From Malachius bipustulatus (taxonomy: Eukaryota; Arthropoda; Insecta; Coleoptera; Melyridae): 64,000 nt of DNA. The stretch is taken from NCBI GenBank assembly GCA_910589415.1, contig OU342634.1, positions 44,753,723 through 44,817,722 of the forward strand, in the 5' to 3' direction. The translations under genes and the position numbers were made by a program. Below, piece after piece: positions 24,918 through 36,909 of this stretch; positions within the stretch are counted from its first letter, which is position 1; every line of letters starts with the position of its first letter. The notes beneath the pieces are model-generated. The model had not been told where the DNA came from and did no database searches. It saw only the letters and a list, made by a program, of their open reading frames with translations.

Positions 24918-25608
24918 TATTATATTATTAAGACACGTCTATAATCATATTAAATGCAAATAAAATTTTAAATCTGATGATCTGATGAGTAATTGTTTAA
25001 GTTACATATTCGATTATTTCCTCATTCCACGTTCATAAATTAATTTGAACATCATTTTTAAACTTTATTGACGAATTTTCTTTCGCACAAAAATTCTCCA
25101 AGCGAAATCACTTTTACTTCATCTCACATACCAGTGGATTTTCGTTTATTCAAAAAACTCACAAAAGGGCACATGACTGCTTGTCTTTGTAGTGGAAAAT
25201 TTTTTCTCGCTTCCAGAGAAATTACTCCTACCATGACTCTGAAAAACGCAAAGATCATCAATTGAGAAAAAGGACAAAATATAAAAAAAATACTCATGAC
25301 ACGCTTGAATTAATAAGAATCAATTTGAACCGTCTAGAAGTAGAAACGGCGAAAAATAGGGACCTACCCCATGCTCAAAAAACTATTAAAAAATACACCA
25401 AAACAAAACACCGCGAAAACAAGGAAAAACGACGTCTATGACAAAACTCCAATATGACCTAAAACGCTGAGAGTATGTAGGTGTTTAAAAATTAAAAAAA
25501 GCACCTCGAAACGCCTCGAAAAGGAACAAAATAGAGGTTGGCGAGCTCGCATATATACGTATAAGTATACAAACGTATACGCACTTTGGTTCCCGTTTAT
25601 CCCTGGTT
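24738..25608. repeat. Tandem duplication, unit A (empty site)
   Basis: Unit A runs from TATTCAAATTAATCGATAC to GTTTATCCCTGG and is repeated directly at 25609-27114. The two are nearly identical, with scattered substitutions and a ~75-bp block missing from A. At 24940-24941 unit A has the uninterrupted ...GTCTATAATCAT... that serves as the empty target site for the palindrome in unit B. Confidence 0.85.
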
Positions 25609-27114
25609 TATTCAAATTAATCGATACATTTCAGGTTACGACTAGCGTGAAATGCGTAAAATAATGAGCCGCTAAGACACTTTATTTCACTCGTTTTTAC
25701 TTTATGCACTCTTCATGATAATCATACATTTTATGAACTTAGAAACATGTAAAAAAATCAATTTTATAAATTACTCGTAGATAAAATATATTATATTATT
25801 AAGACACATCTACAGGGTGTTCTACAAGCTCTATGACAAACTTTGACAGATAGTAGGTTGCTTGATTTTAAACATATTTTTTTTTAATAAACATGGGTCC
25901 GATTCGTTTTTGTTTAGAAGTTACAAGCATTTAAAAAATCGTAATTTTTCAAGTTCAAGGCCCTGTAAAAGGAAAACAGTTCAAGATAGAGAAAAACGGC
26001 TTACATGTCCCTATTTTAACTTTTTATGGACTATCCTATGGTATAGAAACATTTGTACTTTCTTTGATTTTTTTAAATGTAGAGAAATCTCAGATTTTTT
26101 CAAATTTTTTATCACCCTGTATAAACATTTCATCTACATCATTGGATAGTACATGAAAAGTTAAAATAGGGACATGTAAGCCGTTTTTCTCTATCTTAAG
26201 CCGTTTTCCTTGTACAGGGCCTTGAACTTGAAAAATTACGATTTTTTAAATGCTTGTAACTTCTAAACAAAAACGAATCGGACCCATGTTTATTAAAAAA
26301 AATATGTTTAAAATCAAGCAACCTACCATCTGTCAAAGTTTGTCATAGAGCTTGTAGAACACCCTGTATAATCATATTAAATGCAAATAAAATTTTAAAT
26401 CTGATGATCTGATGAGTAATTGTTTAAGTTACATATTCGATTATTTCTCATTCCACGTTCATAAATTTGAACATCATTTTTAAACTTTATTTGACGAATG
26501 ACGAGCTGCCTTTTAATTTCTTGCCCATTTTTAATGACACAAACGTTTATTTCTTACACATAAACTTTTTCATTCGCACAAAAAATTCTCCAAGCTAAAC
26601 CACTTTTACTTCCTCCCACATAGTGGGTCCTACCAGTGGATTTTCGTTTATTCAAAAAACTCACAAAAGGGCACATGACTGCTTGTCTTTGTAGTGGAAA
26701 ATTTTTTCTCGCCTCCAGAGAAATTACTCCTACCATAACTCTGAAAAACGCAAAGATGATCAATTGAGAAAAATGGTAAAATATTAAAAAAAAATACTCA
26801 TGACACGCTTGAATTAATTAGAATCAATTTGAACCGTCTAGAAGTAGAAACGGCGAAAAATAGGGACCTACCCCATGCTCAAAAAACTATTAAAAAAGAC
26901 AACAAAACAAAACATCGTGAAAAGAAGGAAAAACGACGTCTATGACAAAACTCCAATATGACCTAAAACGCTGAGAGTATGTAGGTGTTTAAAAATTAAA
27001 AAAAAGCACCTCGAAACGCCTCGAAAAGGAACAAAATAGAGGTTGGCGAGCTCGCATATATACGTATAAGTATACAAACGTATACGCACTTTGGTTCCCG
27101 TTTATCCCTGGTTT
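25609..27114. repeat. Tandem duplication, unit B (filled site)
   Basis: This is the second copy of the ~0.87-0.95-kb unit. It carries a 554-bp palindromic transposon at 25813-26366 that unit A lacks, plus ~75 bp near 26490-26570 absent from A. ORFs 25068-25265 and 26554-26763 lie in corresponding parts of A and B on opposite strands, which argues against either being a gene. Confidence 0.85.
25813..26366. mobile_element. 554-bp palindromic TA-flanked transposon (CAGGGTGTTCTACAAG family)
   Basis: It starts CAGGGTGTTCTACAAGCTC and ends with the exact inverse. The TA dinucleotides at 25811-25812 and 26367-26368 are the target duplication, proven by the empty site in unit A. The arms pair along ~250 bp with few mismatches and leave a short central spacer near 26030-26150. 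No transposase is encoded. The ORF at 25862-26149 lies inside the left arm and is not a gene. Confidence 0.9.
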
Positions 27115-27281
27115 ACGCCTCAAATTAAATTTAAAACAAAAAATACTTTACCTGTACCTGCTAAGCTGCTTTTGGTTTGTCGATATTAACTTGAGCCCCT
27201 TCCTTCAACGACATGTCACATAAAAGACAAAAGAGTACCAAAATGAACTTTAAACTTAAAAAGTAACGTTAACAGTTATTG

Positions 27282-27720
27282 ATGCAACAAGTGCATAGAG
27301 TGGTACTTTTTTCAAGACTGGGAAATTGGACCACAAAAGCCGCAGGCGAGTCCGTCAATAACAGAAATAAAAAAAGGCACTTTATGCAAGTCTTGCACAC
27401 AAACAAACTTCTGATGTATTCATGTAAGTGTTAGCGTTTCTGTAAAGCTATTAAGCTTTTCATCACGCCAGTTCATAAAGGTGACCTTAACTTCCTTAAT
27501 TTACCTATAAGTACTTCTTTAAATTTTTGAGGTAACACAAAATAATTTATTCTGGTTTAGAAGATATTTAATTCATTGCATCATCTACAGTAGTATCTAT
27601 TTTATGTAACTAAACGACACAAAACACAAAAAATTTCACATAGATCTGCCCATCTGCGAATAAACTATGACGTTTCTTTAGTGCTGGACGGCATGCAGTG
27701 ACGTTATACGGTTGTTAAAT
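27282..27720 (-). mobile_element. Hairpin/Crypton-like repeat family, copy 4 (partial)
   Basis: It begins with the hairpin (27282-27397), lacks the adjacent TIR, and continues with the inverse of copy 2's coding remnant. On the minus strand about 27440-27490 reads FMNWRDEK-LNSFTETL, and about 27570-27600 reads the DTTVDDAMN start. It ends in TTTATGTAACTAAACGACAC and GAATAAACTATGACG text shared with copies 2 and 3. Confidence 0.6.
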
Positions 27721-27724
27721 CTTT

Positions 27725-29445
27725 ATCAAACGAAATTCTGGGTTTAAACGCTACACTTACCTTGTTGGAGCACATGCATTTTCCTGGAATTCAATAAACT
27801 CCAAATTTCTGCATCGTAATCTATTCTTTTACTGGGGCAGTTTAAGGGAGCATTTTTATAATAAATAGGTAATTCTTTTCTTCACTCTTTAGATAAAACA
27901 AGATATTTTGAACAATAGCTACATTATATTCAAAAGTTTGTATACAATAATATTATATCAAGCTACAATAGGTATGGAGATAGTTTCCCATATTAGATTA
28001 GATGGGTAGGTATGTATGTACCTATGTACCTGTACACAATCTGGGTTTGTAATCTGATGACGAGTTAGAAGAATTTCCTTTATTCATATACAATATAATA
28101 ACAATGAATAACTACATACATGAGTATAAATAAGTAAATCGTGCCATAATCACAATGTAAAATTACTGATACCGATACCTCTTTCTAATAATTACTTCTC
28201 AGCCTCAGCAAGAAACTAAGTATATTAAAGATTCTCCACAAGGTACATGGTCGACGTACAATTTAAAACCGTCCTGTAAATATCTACTAGACTTGATGTA
28301 TTAATTTGAATTAAAAAAGACGCAACCTCGCCAACAAAGTGATTATTTATCCAGTAAACTGCTTGATGTAATTGTGAATCCTCCGGACGACTAGTTTTTG
28401 TACGCAAGCCGCCATCTATGTCGAGGACGTTGAACTAAACGTGACGCTCAACTCCATGTCTATACACAATGAACAAACAGAACCTCGTAAATTACATTGC
28501 AAAAGCGCACTTATCCTAATCGAACCGACGGGTTTATTAAATAAAAATAAAACTTTCATCCAAGCAATGGTTCAATTTAATCAAATTTATGAAATTTTTA
28601 TATGATTTTAGTTTATACCATACCCAAACCATATTTAGAAAAGTTATTGATCAGCTCTGAAATTATTGACATATTTATACGTTTACAGCGACGGTGGTAA
28701 TTTTTTTTAGGTATTGATGGGTACCTACCTACATCAGCTATTCGCGTATTTTTCAAAATGAATTATCTACCAAAATCGATCAAATTGATGTCGCGACTCC
28801 TTTCTAGCAAGACAATACTTGGTAAATAACACTGTGATTTACCGTGTGCATTAATTCTTATTTCCGACTTAAAATTGAAGGACGGATGGTAAGAAGGAAT
28901 CTGAAGAGGACTGGATTCCCTGGAAGTTCGCTGTGTAACATGAGACTATTCATCGTGGGCGATGCGAGATTGTTTTTTGCAAGTGAACGACAAAAAGTTT
29001 GGCAGCAACAAAGAGTAGTTGTCAGTATAAAGGGGTAATTAGCAGTCCTGGTTCCTGTCAAGTAGCCTGGGCTCTTTCAGAACACAGTAAGCGAGTTCTT
29101 TAAGTGAAACAAAAGATAAAGATCACTCGAAAAAGTTCATAAGAGGAACTGCTCGACCTGGGTTAGTAGTATAGGCTCCTGAGAAAACCTCCACAGTCTC
29201 GAGATTCTGTGAGAGAAACTATCTTATGCAGAAATCGCCTATGTTATTTCGCTTGCAGAAATAATTCACCAGATGTTCGTCATTACTCATCATGTTTTTC
29301 TGGTGGTAAAAAGAGAGGTTGGTAGTATCTGAATCGTATTTTATTAAATCAACAATTTCAGTATAACATTTAACAACATATAACATTTATAAGTACACAG
29401 ATTTTACTCCCCAGAAAATTTTTTAAACTTATTTTATAAATCATC
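27725..29445. other. Non-coding AT-rich DNA
   Basis: It contains a short GGTAGGTATGTATGTACC tract near 28003-28035. The ORFs at 28225 and 28844-29061 occur on both strands without recognisable domains. No gene is supported. Confidence 0.4.
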
Positions 29446-29450
29446 TTTCT

Positions 29451-30330
29451 GGCCATTATTATGAAATTTCAGACTTTTTTGAACAAAATTTCGGCAAAAA
29501 CGATTTTTTCAGTGTTTCGTAATCTCTTGGCAGACTGGTCGAAAGCGTGGCTGGCCATTATTTTAAAGTTCGGGAGTTTTTTGAGAAAAATTTCCTCAAA
29601 ACGATTTTTTTAGTTTCGTAAGTTCGTGGTCGACGGGCCTAAGCGGGGTTGACCATTATTTTGAAGTTTCGGAATTTTTTGAGCAAAATTTCCGCAAAAA
29701 CGGTTTTTTCAGCTTCGTAAGTTCGTGGCCGAAAGCGTGGGCTGGCCATTATTATGAAATTTCAGACTTTTTTGAACAAAATTTCGGCAAAAACGATTTT
29801 TTCAGTGTTTCGTAATCTCTTGGCCGACTGGCCGAAAGCGTGGCTGGCCATTATTTTAAAGTTCGGGAGTTTTTTGGGAAAAATTTCCTCAAAACGATTT
29901 TTTAGTTTCGTAAGTTCGTGACCGACGGGCCTAAGCGGGGTTGGCCATTATTTTGAAGTTTCGGAATTTTTTGAGCAAAATTTCCGCAAAAACGGTTTTT
30001 TTCAGCTTCGTAAGTTCGTGGCCGAAAGCGTGGGCTGGCCATTATTATGAAATTTCAGACTTTTTTGAACAAAATTTCGGCAAAAACGATTTTTTCAGTG
30101 TTTCGTAAGCTCTTGGCAGACTGGTCGAAAGCGTGGCTAGCCATTATTTTAAAGTTCGGGAGTTTTTTGAGAAAAATTTCCTCAAAACGATTTTTTTAGT
30201 TTCGTAAGTTCGTGACCGACGGGTCTAAGCAGGGCTGGCCATTATTTTGAAGCTTCGGAGCAAAGTTTCAGTAAACATTTTTTTTTCAGTTTATTACGTC
30301 GTGCGTGGCCGAAAGCGTTGCTGGTCATGG
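29451..30330. repeat. Higher-order satellite array: three ~98-bp monomers in a 293-bp unit
   Basis: GGCCATTATTATGAAATTTC recurs at 29451, 29744 and 30037, exactly 293 bp apart. Within each unit, related monomers start at +0 (102 bp), +102 (97-98 bp) and +199/200 (93-94 bp), each beginning with a (G)GCCATTATTwT word and containing TTTTTTGA..AAAATTTC.. and CGTAA.(C/T)TC(T/G)TGG. Like-numbered monomers in successive units differ at only a few sites, whereas A, B and C differ clearly from each other, the hallmark of a higher-order repeat. The array decays into a partial C monomer after 30237 and degenerate text to about 30525. Confidence 0.9.
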
Positions 30331-30712
30331 CGTTTCAATAATTACGATTTTTTTTCAATTTACGATGATCTTTATTGGGTGCAATTTCATAACATTATTT
30401 TTATTGTCAACAAAAACAAACCAAATATTTTTCATTAAAGCGCAACAAACGAAAAAAAATTGCTGTAAATTATTCGAAGTCCATCCCCTTGGCCGAAAGT
30501 GTGGCTGGCCGAAGCGTGGCTAACTTGACTTGGGTAATAATTTTAAGCCAGCAGCGACTGCAATTGTTAAGCACGGGTGCTTATCATAAAACCGTCGTAT
30601 GTGCAGTAGAATCCCGATTTGAAAAATTCAATAGTTTTTGAATAGGTATCTAAAAATTGGCTGATCAGAATAACTCGAATTTTTTGACAGTTGTTGTATC
30701 TACTAATTTGAT
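30331..30712. other. Satellite edge and spacer
   Basis: It holds degraded satellite words (GGCCGAAAG.GTGGCTGGCC near 30490-30520) and then unremarkable sequence. Confidence 0.5.
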
Positions 30713-30714
30713 TA

Positions 30715-30960
30715 CAGGGTGGTCCATCACTTATATCCACCCCCGAAATAGAGGTTAATTTTAAAGATAAAAAATTGAAACTTTTAGGCTTTGTGACGTC
30801 AGTGATGTGTTCCTGAATGTCAAATCTTGAGAACTGACATATGAAGAATGTGCCTTAAGACCACATTCTGGATTCGAATATAGGCCAGAATCTAGATGAC
30901 CAATAAGAAGAGTAGATGTTCGTAACCCAACTTCTATGTTTATTATTGTAAAAAATATAA
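30715..30960. mobile_element. CAGGGTGGTCCATCAC-type element end (fragment)
   Basis: TA-CAGGGTGGTCCATCACTTAT at 30713, followed by CCCGAAATAGAGGTTAATTT, matches in inverted form the right end of the remnant at 39656-39757. Only the left part is recognisable, and no inverted partner is seen before 30970. Confidence 0.55.
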
Positions 30961-30964
30961 ACAA

Positions 30965-32916
30965 ATATTATTCAATTATGTGTCGTAGCAATATAAAAAG
31001 ACATAAACGTTACACTATGCGGTGTGTGTATAGTAAAAAATACTACTATTATAATACTACTATTATATGTAGTATTATTATTGCACCCGGTATTTGTAGC
31101 TTATTACCGATTCAATGTTTTTAGTCCTTCTGTTGATAGAGTGTGTAGGTACTGCTAATTATATTGACCATATGTGTTGATATTGAAAACGTAGGGATTC
31201 GTGACACTGGAAGTTGACTGTGCTGAAAAGTTCCAACAGGGCACATTGTAGCATGTAGTTGTCCCAATCTAATGTTTTTTTAATGACTTTAATTTCTATT
31301 TGTTCTAAGAATATGGAATAATGTTCACGCGATATAATTACATCAGGTAGGTAGGTAGAGAAATCAGAGAGCATAACATCGAAGCGCTGATGGCACTAAT
31401 ACGAAATAAGAACAAAGAGCAGACTCGGGTGTTTTTCAGGAGGCTACCCAATAATTAGCCTTGGGTGGAGCAATTTCAGACGACCCGTTTTTACCTAATG
31501 TGATTCCAACTCGGTGAAACCTTTGAGCAATGCCGACAATCGAAAAAATAACTTATTAGCATACTCAGTGAAGTATATAATTGCAATTTACTACCAGGAG
31601 CTTTTATTGTTTTCCGAGTTTATTATTGATTTTCTGTTTTTCTTTTTGCTTTCTTCCTATATAATTGAAAAGAGAACAGTATAGTAGAGGTACTAAGTTC
31701 GGCTCCTAACTAGAGCCTGATAGTGCTTTTATGCTCATCGTTTTACATAGGTATTTAGTAATATCAGACAACTTTAATCTTTTGCAATTTCGGTCGGCGG
31801 TATCAATTTCCATAGGACGATTTTAATATTCCAGCATTAATCTAAAGTTTCAAAGTCATTGAAGACCGATTTAATATAACGATCCCCTGGTGTAAGGAGT
31901 AAGGACAATATGTTCCGTTTGATTCATGAACTTTCATAAAATTTACCGATCTTTTCTCGCTTATGAACGTCGAGGGGTTGCTTTTATCTAAGTTATTTCG
32001 CTTGTAGGTTTCATATATCATTCTTTACCTGAAAGTTATACGCAGAAAAGAATTGCTAAAAAATAACTTTCTTAATAATTTTCTTTAATTATTATTATTA
32101 ATTATTTATATATTCAGATTTTATTGTTTTTATAACTTATATTGTTTTAAAAAACCTAAACCGAGCAGTCAAAAACATTTGACTTGGGTTATTGCAATTT
32201 CCCTGGAGATTTTCTGCAACATTCTTCCCTATTCTCCAACACCGTTCATAAAGCCGTTTTTTCTCGTATTTAGGAAATATTTAATTAATTACATCCTGAA
32301 AAATTTAGCAAGGTTCGTAATACAAGCACGTATTCGACGTGGTGTAACTATACATATATGGTATTCTGTCCCTATTTATTCCATTTCCGTTCACCCCTAA
32401 CTCCCTAACATCTAAATTCACAGGGCATTAAAAATTCGTATCTAATAGATTATTTAATACCTTTGTGGAGGTGGTTTCCGCTGCACTTTCATATTTAAAG
32501 GGTAATTACAGGCATTAAAGCATCTCTGAGCAGATCCCTAAGCTCACTTCCTGCTGTATAGGCTTGTCCTGGTCTCTCGCAGTGTTGTCAGACACGCCCA
32601 GAATGGGGAAAATTCTATAAATTAGTCACGTTTAGGTTTACTTTCACTCTGAAAACAATTAAAACTTGAACAAGAAAATTGAACAAAAATTGAGTGAAGT
32701 GTAAATATCAAGTTTATAATGGTTCAAATGAACAATACTTTCTTTGATGATGAATATAGAAAAACCGGAGCAAAAATCCATTAAATCGGAAGGAGGTGGA
32801 GATCTTTTAGCGAATTTGATCGTCCCTACGAAATGGTCATAATATATCTTTCAGACTTCTACTTTTCCTCGTTTTGTTGTTAATTAATGATCAAGTCTTG
32901 TGGAACTGTTCGCTTA
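30965..32916. other. Non-coding AT-rich DNA
   Basis: No feature recognised. The ORFs at 30936, 31159 and 32179 are unsupported. Confidence 0.4.
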
Positions 32917-32918
32917 TA

Positions 32919-35091
32919 CAGGGTGATTCATGAGTGACCTTACATAGACCAATGGTGATAAGCGGACTTCAAGGCGGGTCGAAAACCACAAAAGAAATTT
33001 TTTTTGTGTGATTGGTTAAGAAGTTACAGGGTGTTTTATGTCTCAGGTACAAAACTTTGATGGGCGATATTTCTGAAACGGCTGAAGATAATTAATAGAA
33101 ATTTACTAGGAATGGTGCATTCCGGAAACTCATCAAAAGCGCATTCTGAGTTAATTAAAAATCCAGGACCGGACTTGAAAATTTTTGCCCCCATGGTCTT
33201 TGTTGAAAAAGTTAATTTTCTGACCGTGCTACTGAAAGACTGTCATCGAATTTGAAAAGATAAGAAAAAACTATATGGAAATCATTCCTCAATTTGAACG
33301 GCACACCCAAACCGTCTCGAAAAAAAAAATGTCAAAGTAAAACTTCTCAGTAAATTATCGTTTTCGAGCAGACATATTTCACTTAATGTTCGTCTGAATT
33401 CTTTCAAATTTATTTTTTGACTTGTTTCTGTGGGGAAAATGTTTGACAGAAGGCCAAGCTTTATTACTGGGAAATCAGGTGTCAACTACAAAATTTTCAG
33501 ATTTCACTAATAATCACAAATCATTTCACTAATAACGAATACGCAGACATTATGTTTGTGTATGGTTTCTGCAATGGAAATTCAAGAGCAGCTGCGAGAG
33601 AATACCATAGAAGATTACAATCGAAGAACACCGGCCCATGTAACGTTTCGCGTCTGTTTTCCAATTTTCTCGAAACCACGGCATATTTCCCTGAGTTCAA
33701 AGGAATGCTGAACCTCAATGGGAAAATCTGAGCCATCAAAACATCGTGGAGATGATGACAGTAAATCCAAGTACAAGTACGCGAAGAATTGGGCAAGCAC
33801 TGAGCATTTCTCAATCAAGAGTATGGCGAACCTTGAAAAAAAGAAGAGCGGATGCATCCCTGTCACGTACAAAGCGTACAGAGGCTTCAACCAATCAATG
33901 AAGTTCCATTGAATGGACTGCGTAGAATTTTGTTTACTGATCGAAGCTCAGTTCACGCGGGATGGTGTAACGAATAAAAAAACTCCCACCTCTGGGCATA
34001 TGAAAATCCGCGCTCTGTTGTTCAGAAGAACTCGCAACAGATTTTCTATAAATGTGCAGTGTGGCATTGCAAATGATACCCTAATAAGACCCCATTTTTT
34101 TGCTGGGCGGCTCACGGGGGAAATTTATTTACTTTTCCTACAAATCATTTTGCCCGGCTTGTTTGCAGAGGCGAACGTGAACAGGCGTGCTCTTTTCTTC
34201 CAGCAAGATGGGGCACCACCGCATTTTTCTCGACAAGTCAGAGAGCATCTCCACAATGAGTACCCCAATCGTTAGTTCGGGCGCGGCGGCCCTCATTCCT
34301 GACCACCTAGGTCCCCCAACCTCACTGTTTTAGACTATTACCCATGGGGCCATATGAAGCAGGAAGTCTAAAAAACGGAAGTAAGTACCAGAGAGGAGCA
34401 CAGGACGCGAATACTGGTAGTTGCTGATGAAATTAGAAACAACAGGCAAATAATTCAAAAAGCAAACCAAAATTTATGGAAACGCTGCAGGAAATGTATT
34501 GAAGTTGGTAAAGGACATTTTGAGAACCGTTTATAACGTTAATATTGATAGAATTTAATTTATACTGACATTTTTCCCACAGAAACAAGTCAAAAAATAA
34601 ATTTGAAGGAATTCAGATGAACATTAAGTGAAATATGTCTGCTCGAAAACGATAATTTACTGAGAAGTTTTACTTTGACATTTTTTTTTTCGAGACGGTT
34701 TGGGTGTGCCGTTCAAATTGAGGAATGATTTCCATATAGTTTTTTCTTATCTTTTCAAATTCGATGACAGTCTTTCAGTAGCACGGTCAGAAAATTAACT
34801 TTTTCAACAAAGACCATGGGGGCAAAAATTTTCAAGTCCGGTCCTGGATTTTTAATTAACTCAGAATGCGCTTTTGATGAGTTTCCGGAATGCACCATTC
34901 CTGGTAAATTTCTACAAAATATCTCCAGCCGTTTCAGAAATATCGCCTATCAAAGTTTTGTACCTGAGACATAAAACACCCTGTAACTTCTTAACCAATC
35001 ACACAAAAAAAAAATCTTTTGTGGTTTTCGACCCGCCTTGAAGTCCGCTTATCACCATTGGTCTATGTAAGGTCACTCATGAATCACCCTG
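32919..35091 (+). mobile_element. 2173-bp IS630/Tc1/mariner-type element with ~517-bp TIRs
   Basis: The ends are CAGGGTGATTCATGAGTGAC and its inverse, flanked by TA at 32917-32918 and 35092-35093. The TIRs run from 32919 to about 33435 and from about 34575 to 35091 and are almost identical. Between them lies a broken transposase. This is the only CAGGG-type element in the window that still has coding sequence. It shows how a palindromic derivative would arise if the centre were lost. Confidence 0.9.
33505..34515 (+). pseudogene. Broken transposase: DUF4817-type N-terminus plus DDE domain
   Basis: The N-terminal frame (about 33525-33600) reads TNNEYADIMFVYGFCNGNSR and goes on AAAREYHRR, the helix-turn-helix seen in insect DUF4817 proteins. 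It runs to a stop at about 33731. After frameshifts, 33913-34275 gives one open frame with the first catalytic segment degraded (LLIEAQFTRDG, where the family usually has FTDEA), then GIANDTLI.PHFF.GRLTGE and FFQQDGAPPHFS, which holds the second catalytic Asp. The next frame (about 34277-34380) gives RSPNLTVLDYYPWG with the third acidic position. The C-terminus ends near 34500. It acts, when intact, in the nucleus on the TIR ends. The start codon is not certain. At least three frameshifts or stops make it inactive. Confidence 0.85.
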
Positions 35092-35094
35092 TAT

Positions 35095-35183
35095 AAAATA
35101 AAATAGAAACAAAAGTAAATAAAACAAAAGGGAATAAAATTTATTCTAAGTTTTTGGCATATTTTCCTATAATCCATAAACAT
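35095..35183. other. Spacer
   Basis: Short AT-rich spacer between two transposons. Confidence 0.5.
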
Positions 35184-35184
35184 A

Positions 35185-36022
35185 CAGTCTGTGTCTCAGG
35201 CATGGTACACCCCCTTTTTTTCTTTATTTTTGGAGATAATTTTTTGAAATTTGGTCGCATATTCTCGATAGAGCGCACTTTTTAGCAGAAAACTGAATTT
35301 TTCCCACATCCGGTTTTTCCGGAAATGTTACCAACTTTTTATTTTTAAATAGGACACCCTATATATTATCATATTTTTGGATTTTATACATTTGTACGAA
35401 TCCAACAATACCACATAAGTACCATTTTAAATGTCAAATTTGTTTTTATTTAATTTTTTATTTCTCAATTATAGTGTGCCATGACTATTTCGTTTTACTC
35501 CAATTTGATCATCTAATGCCAGACAAATCAAATTTTGGTTCAAAGGACTAAATTAAGTGATTTATGGATAAATTATGCACACCGGAATGATTTTTTGAGC
35601 TGGATTCATTTTTTTCAAATGGAACCATATTGGTACCGAGGTACCATCTACTAGTACTCTTAATAAGGGACATTATGGTGTACCCATTTTGAATCTGTGA
35701 CGAACACAAATGAAGTCATGGCACACTATAATTGAGAAATAAAAAAATAAATAAAAACAAATTTGACATTTAAAATGGTACTTATGTGGTATTGTTGGAT
35801 TTGCACAAATGTATAGAATCCGAAAATATAATAATATATAGGGTGTCCAATTTAAAAATAAAAAGTTGGTGAAATTTCCGGAATAACCGGATGTGGGAAA
35901 AAATTCAATTTTCTGCTAGAAAGTGCGCTCTATCGAGAGGATGCAACGTACCAAATTTCAAAAAATAATCTCCAAAAATAAAGAAAAAAAAGGGGGTGTA
36001 CCATGCTTGTGGGCACACACTG
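35185..36022. mobile_element. 838-bp palindromic element (CAGT...GGTACACCCC family)
   Basis: The left end CAGTCTGTGTCTCAGGCATG and inverted right end CAGTGTGTGCCCACAAGCATG continue with GGTACACCCCC in both arms. Arms pair through AAATTTGG, CTCGATAGAGCGCAC, CCGGTTTTTCCGG, AGGACACCCTATATATTAT and AATTATAGTGTGCCATGACT. ATA occurs at both flanks (35182-35184, 36023-36025), so the duplication could be ATA or TA. The centre (35480-35720) is short and non-coding. Confidence 0.8.
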
Positions 36023-36165
36023 ATATGTACACCTACTGAATATTGAAACATTGAAACGTTTTCAGGTTTCAAAACTCATTTCCAGGAACGTACTACTTAC
36101 CCTTGATCACAAGAATCTTTTTTTTACCTCATTTCTTTAAGCTTCATTATCAATATCCTCTGCGA
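36023..36165. other. Spacer
   Basis: No feature recognised. Confidence 0.4.
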
Positions 36166-36167
36166 AA

Positions 36168-36908
36168 TGGTTTTCTTATGGCCGCCATATTGTATTTTCA
36201 TGTCATTCTGTATTAAAAAAATTAGGGAAACCAAATATCTATCAAATTAAAAAAATTCTTCAAAATTTACTTCTTTTTTCGAAAACAAAAAAAAAATATC
36301 ACAGAACGACGTCGTGCTATTCGCAATATGACGTGACTTTATTGCTTGACTTATGGTTATTTATGACATTCGGTTAAAGAAAGCTTTTTTTTCGAAAAAA
36401 TAAGAATAAAAGTATGATTTTTTTTTTAATGTGATAGGTTTTCGACTTTCTAAACTTTTTTATAGAGACTGACATGAAAATCCAATATGGCGGCCATAAA
36501 AAAAACAAAAGTTGACTATGAATACTCTGGGATCTACTTAGTTGGCTTTAAAAATTTTTGAATTGTCTGGTGGATAGCTCTTAACGGCTTATGTGGGCCT
36601 ACAGAATATATTTTTTATAAAAAATAAAAAATTAATGTCAAATAAATAGATCTTAACGACTTATTTAAACCTATAACAAATTATCTATTAATCTCCAATA
36701 ATAAAAAAGATATGACGAAAATAAGAAATCTGGATTTTTCAGTTTTTTTCAGGATTTTTCAGGATATTTCAGGAACCGTCCCAGATATCTTAACTGTCAC
36801 GACGGATTCGAGATGGCAACAAAATAGAGCAGCTTTTCTCTAATTTAACGGGTATCTTTTAGCGTTTAGAAGATACCAATGGTGAGCTCTGAATAAGGAC
36901 ACACTGTA
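36168..36908. mobile_element. Older, 5'-truncated relative of the 12036 palindrome
   Basis: It shares CTTATGGCCGCCATATT near the left, CCAATATGGCGGCCATAA near 36480-36500, the AATAAGAAATC...TTTTTCAGTTTTTT block near 36720 and the CGAGATGGCAACAAAAT end. The right terminus has decayed to ACACTGTA. The outer left arm is missing. The right arm also has an internal repeat of the 'cttaacg.cttat' segment (36590-36690). Confidence 0.75.
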
Positions 36909-36909
36909 A

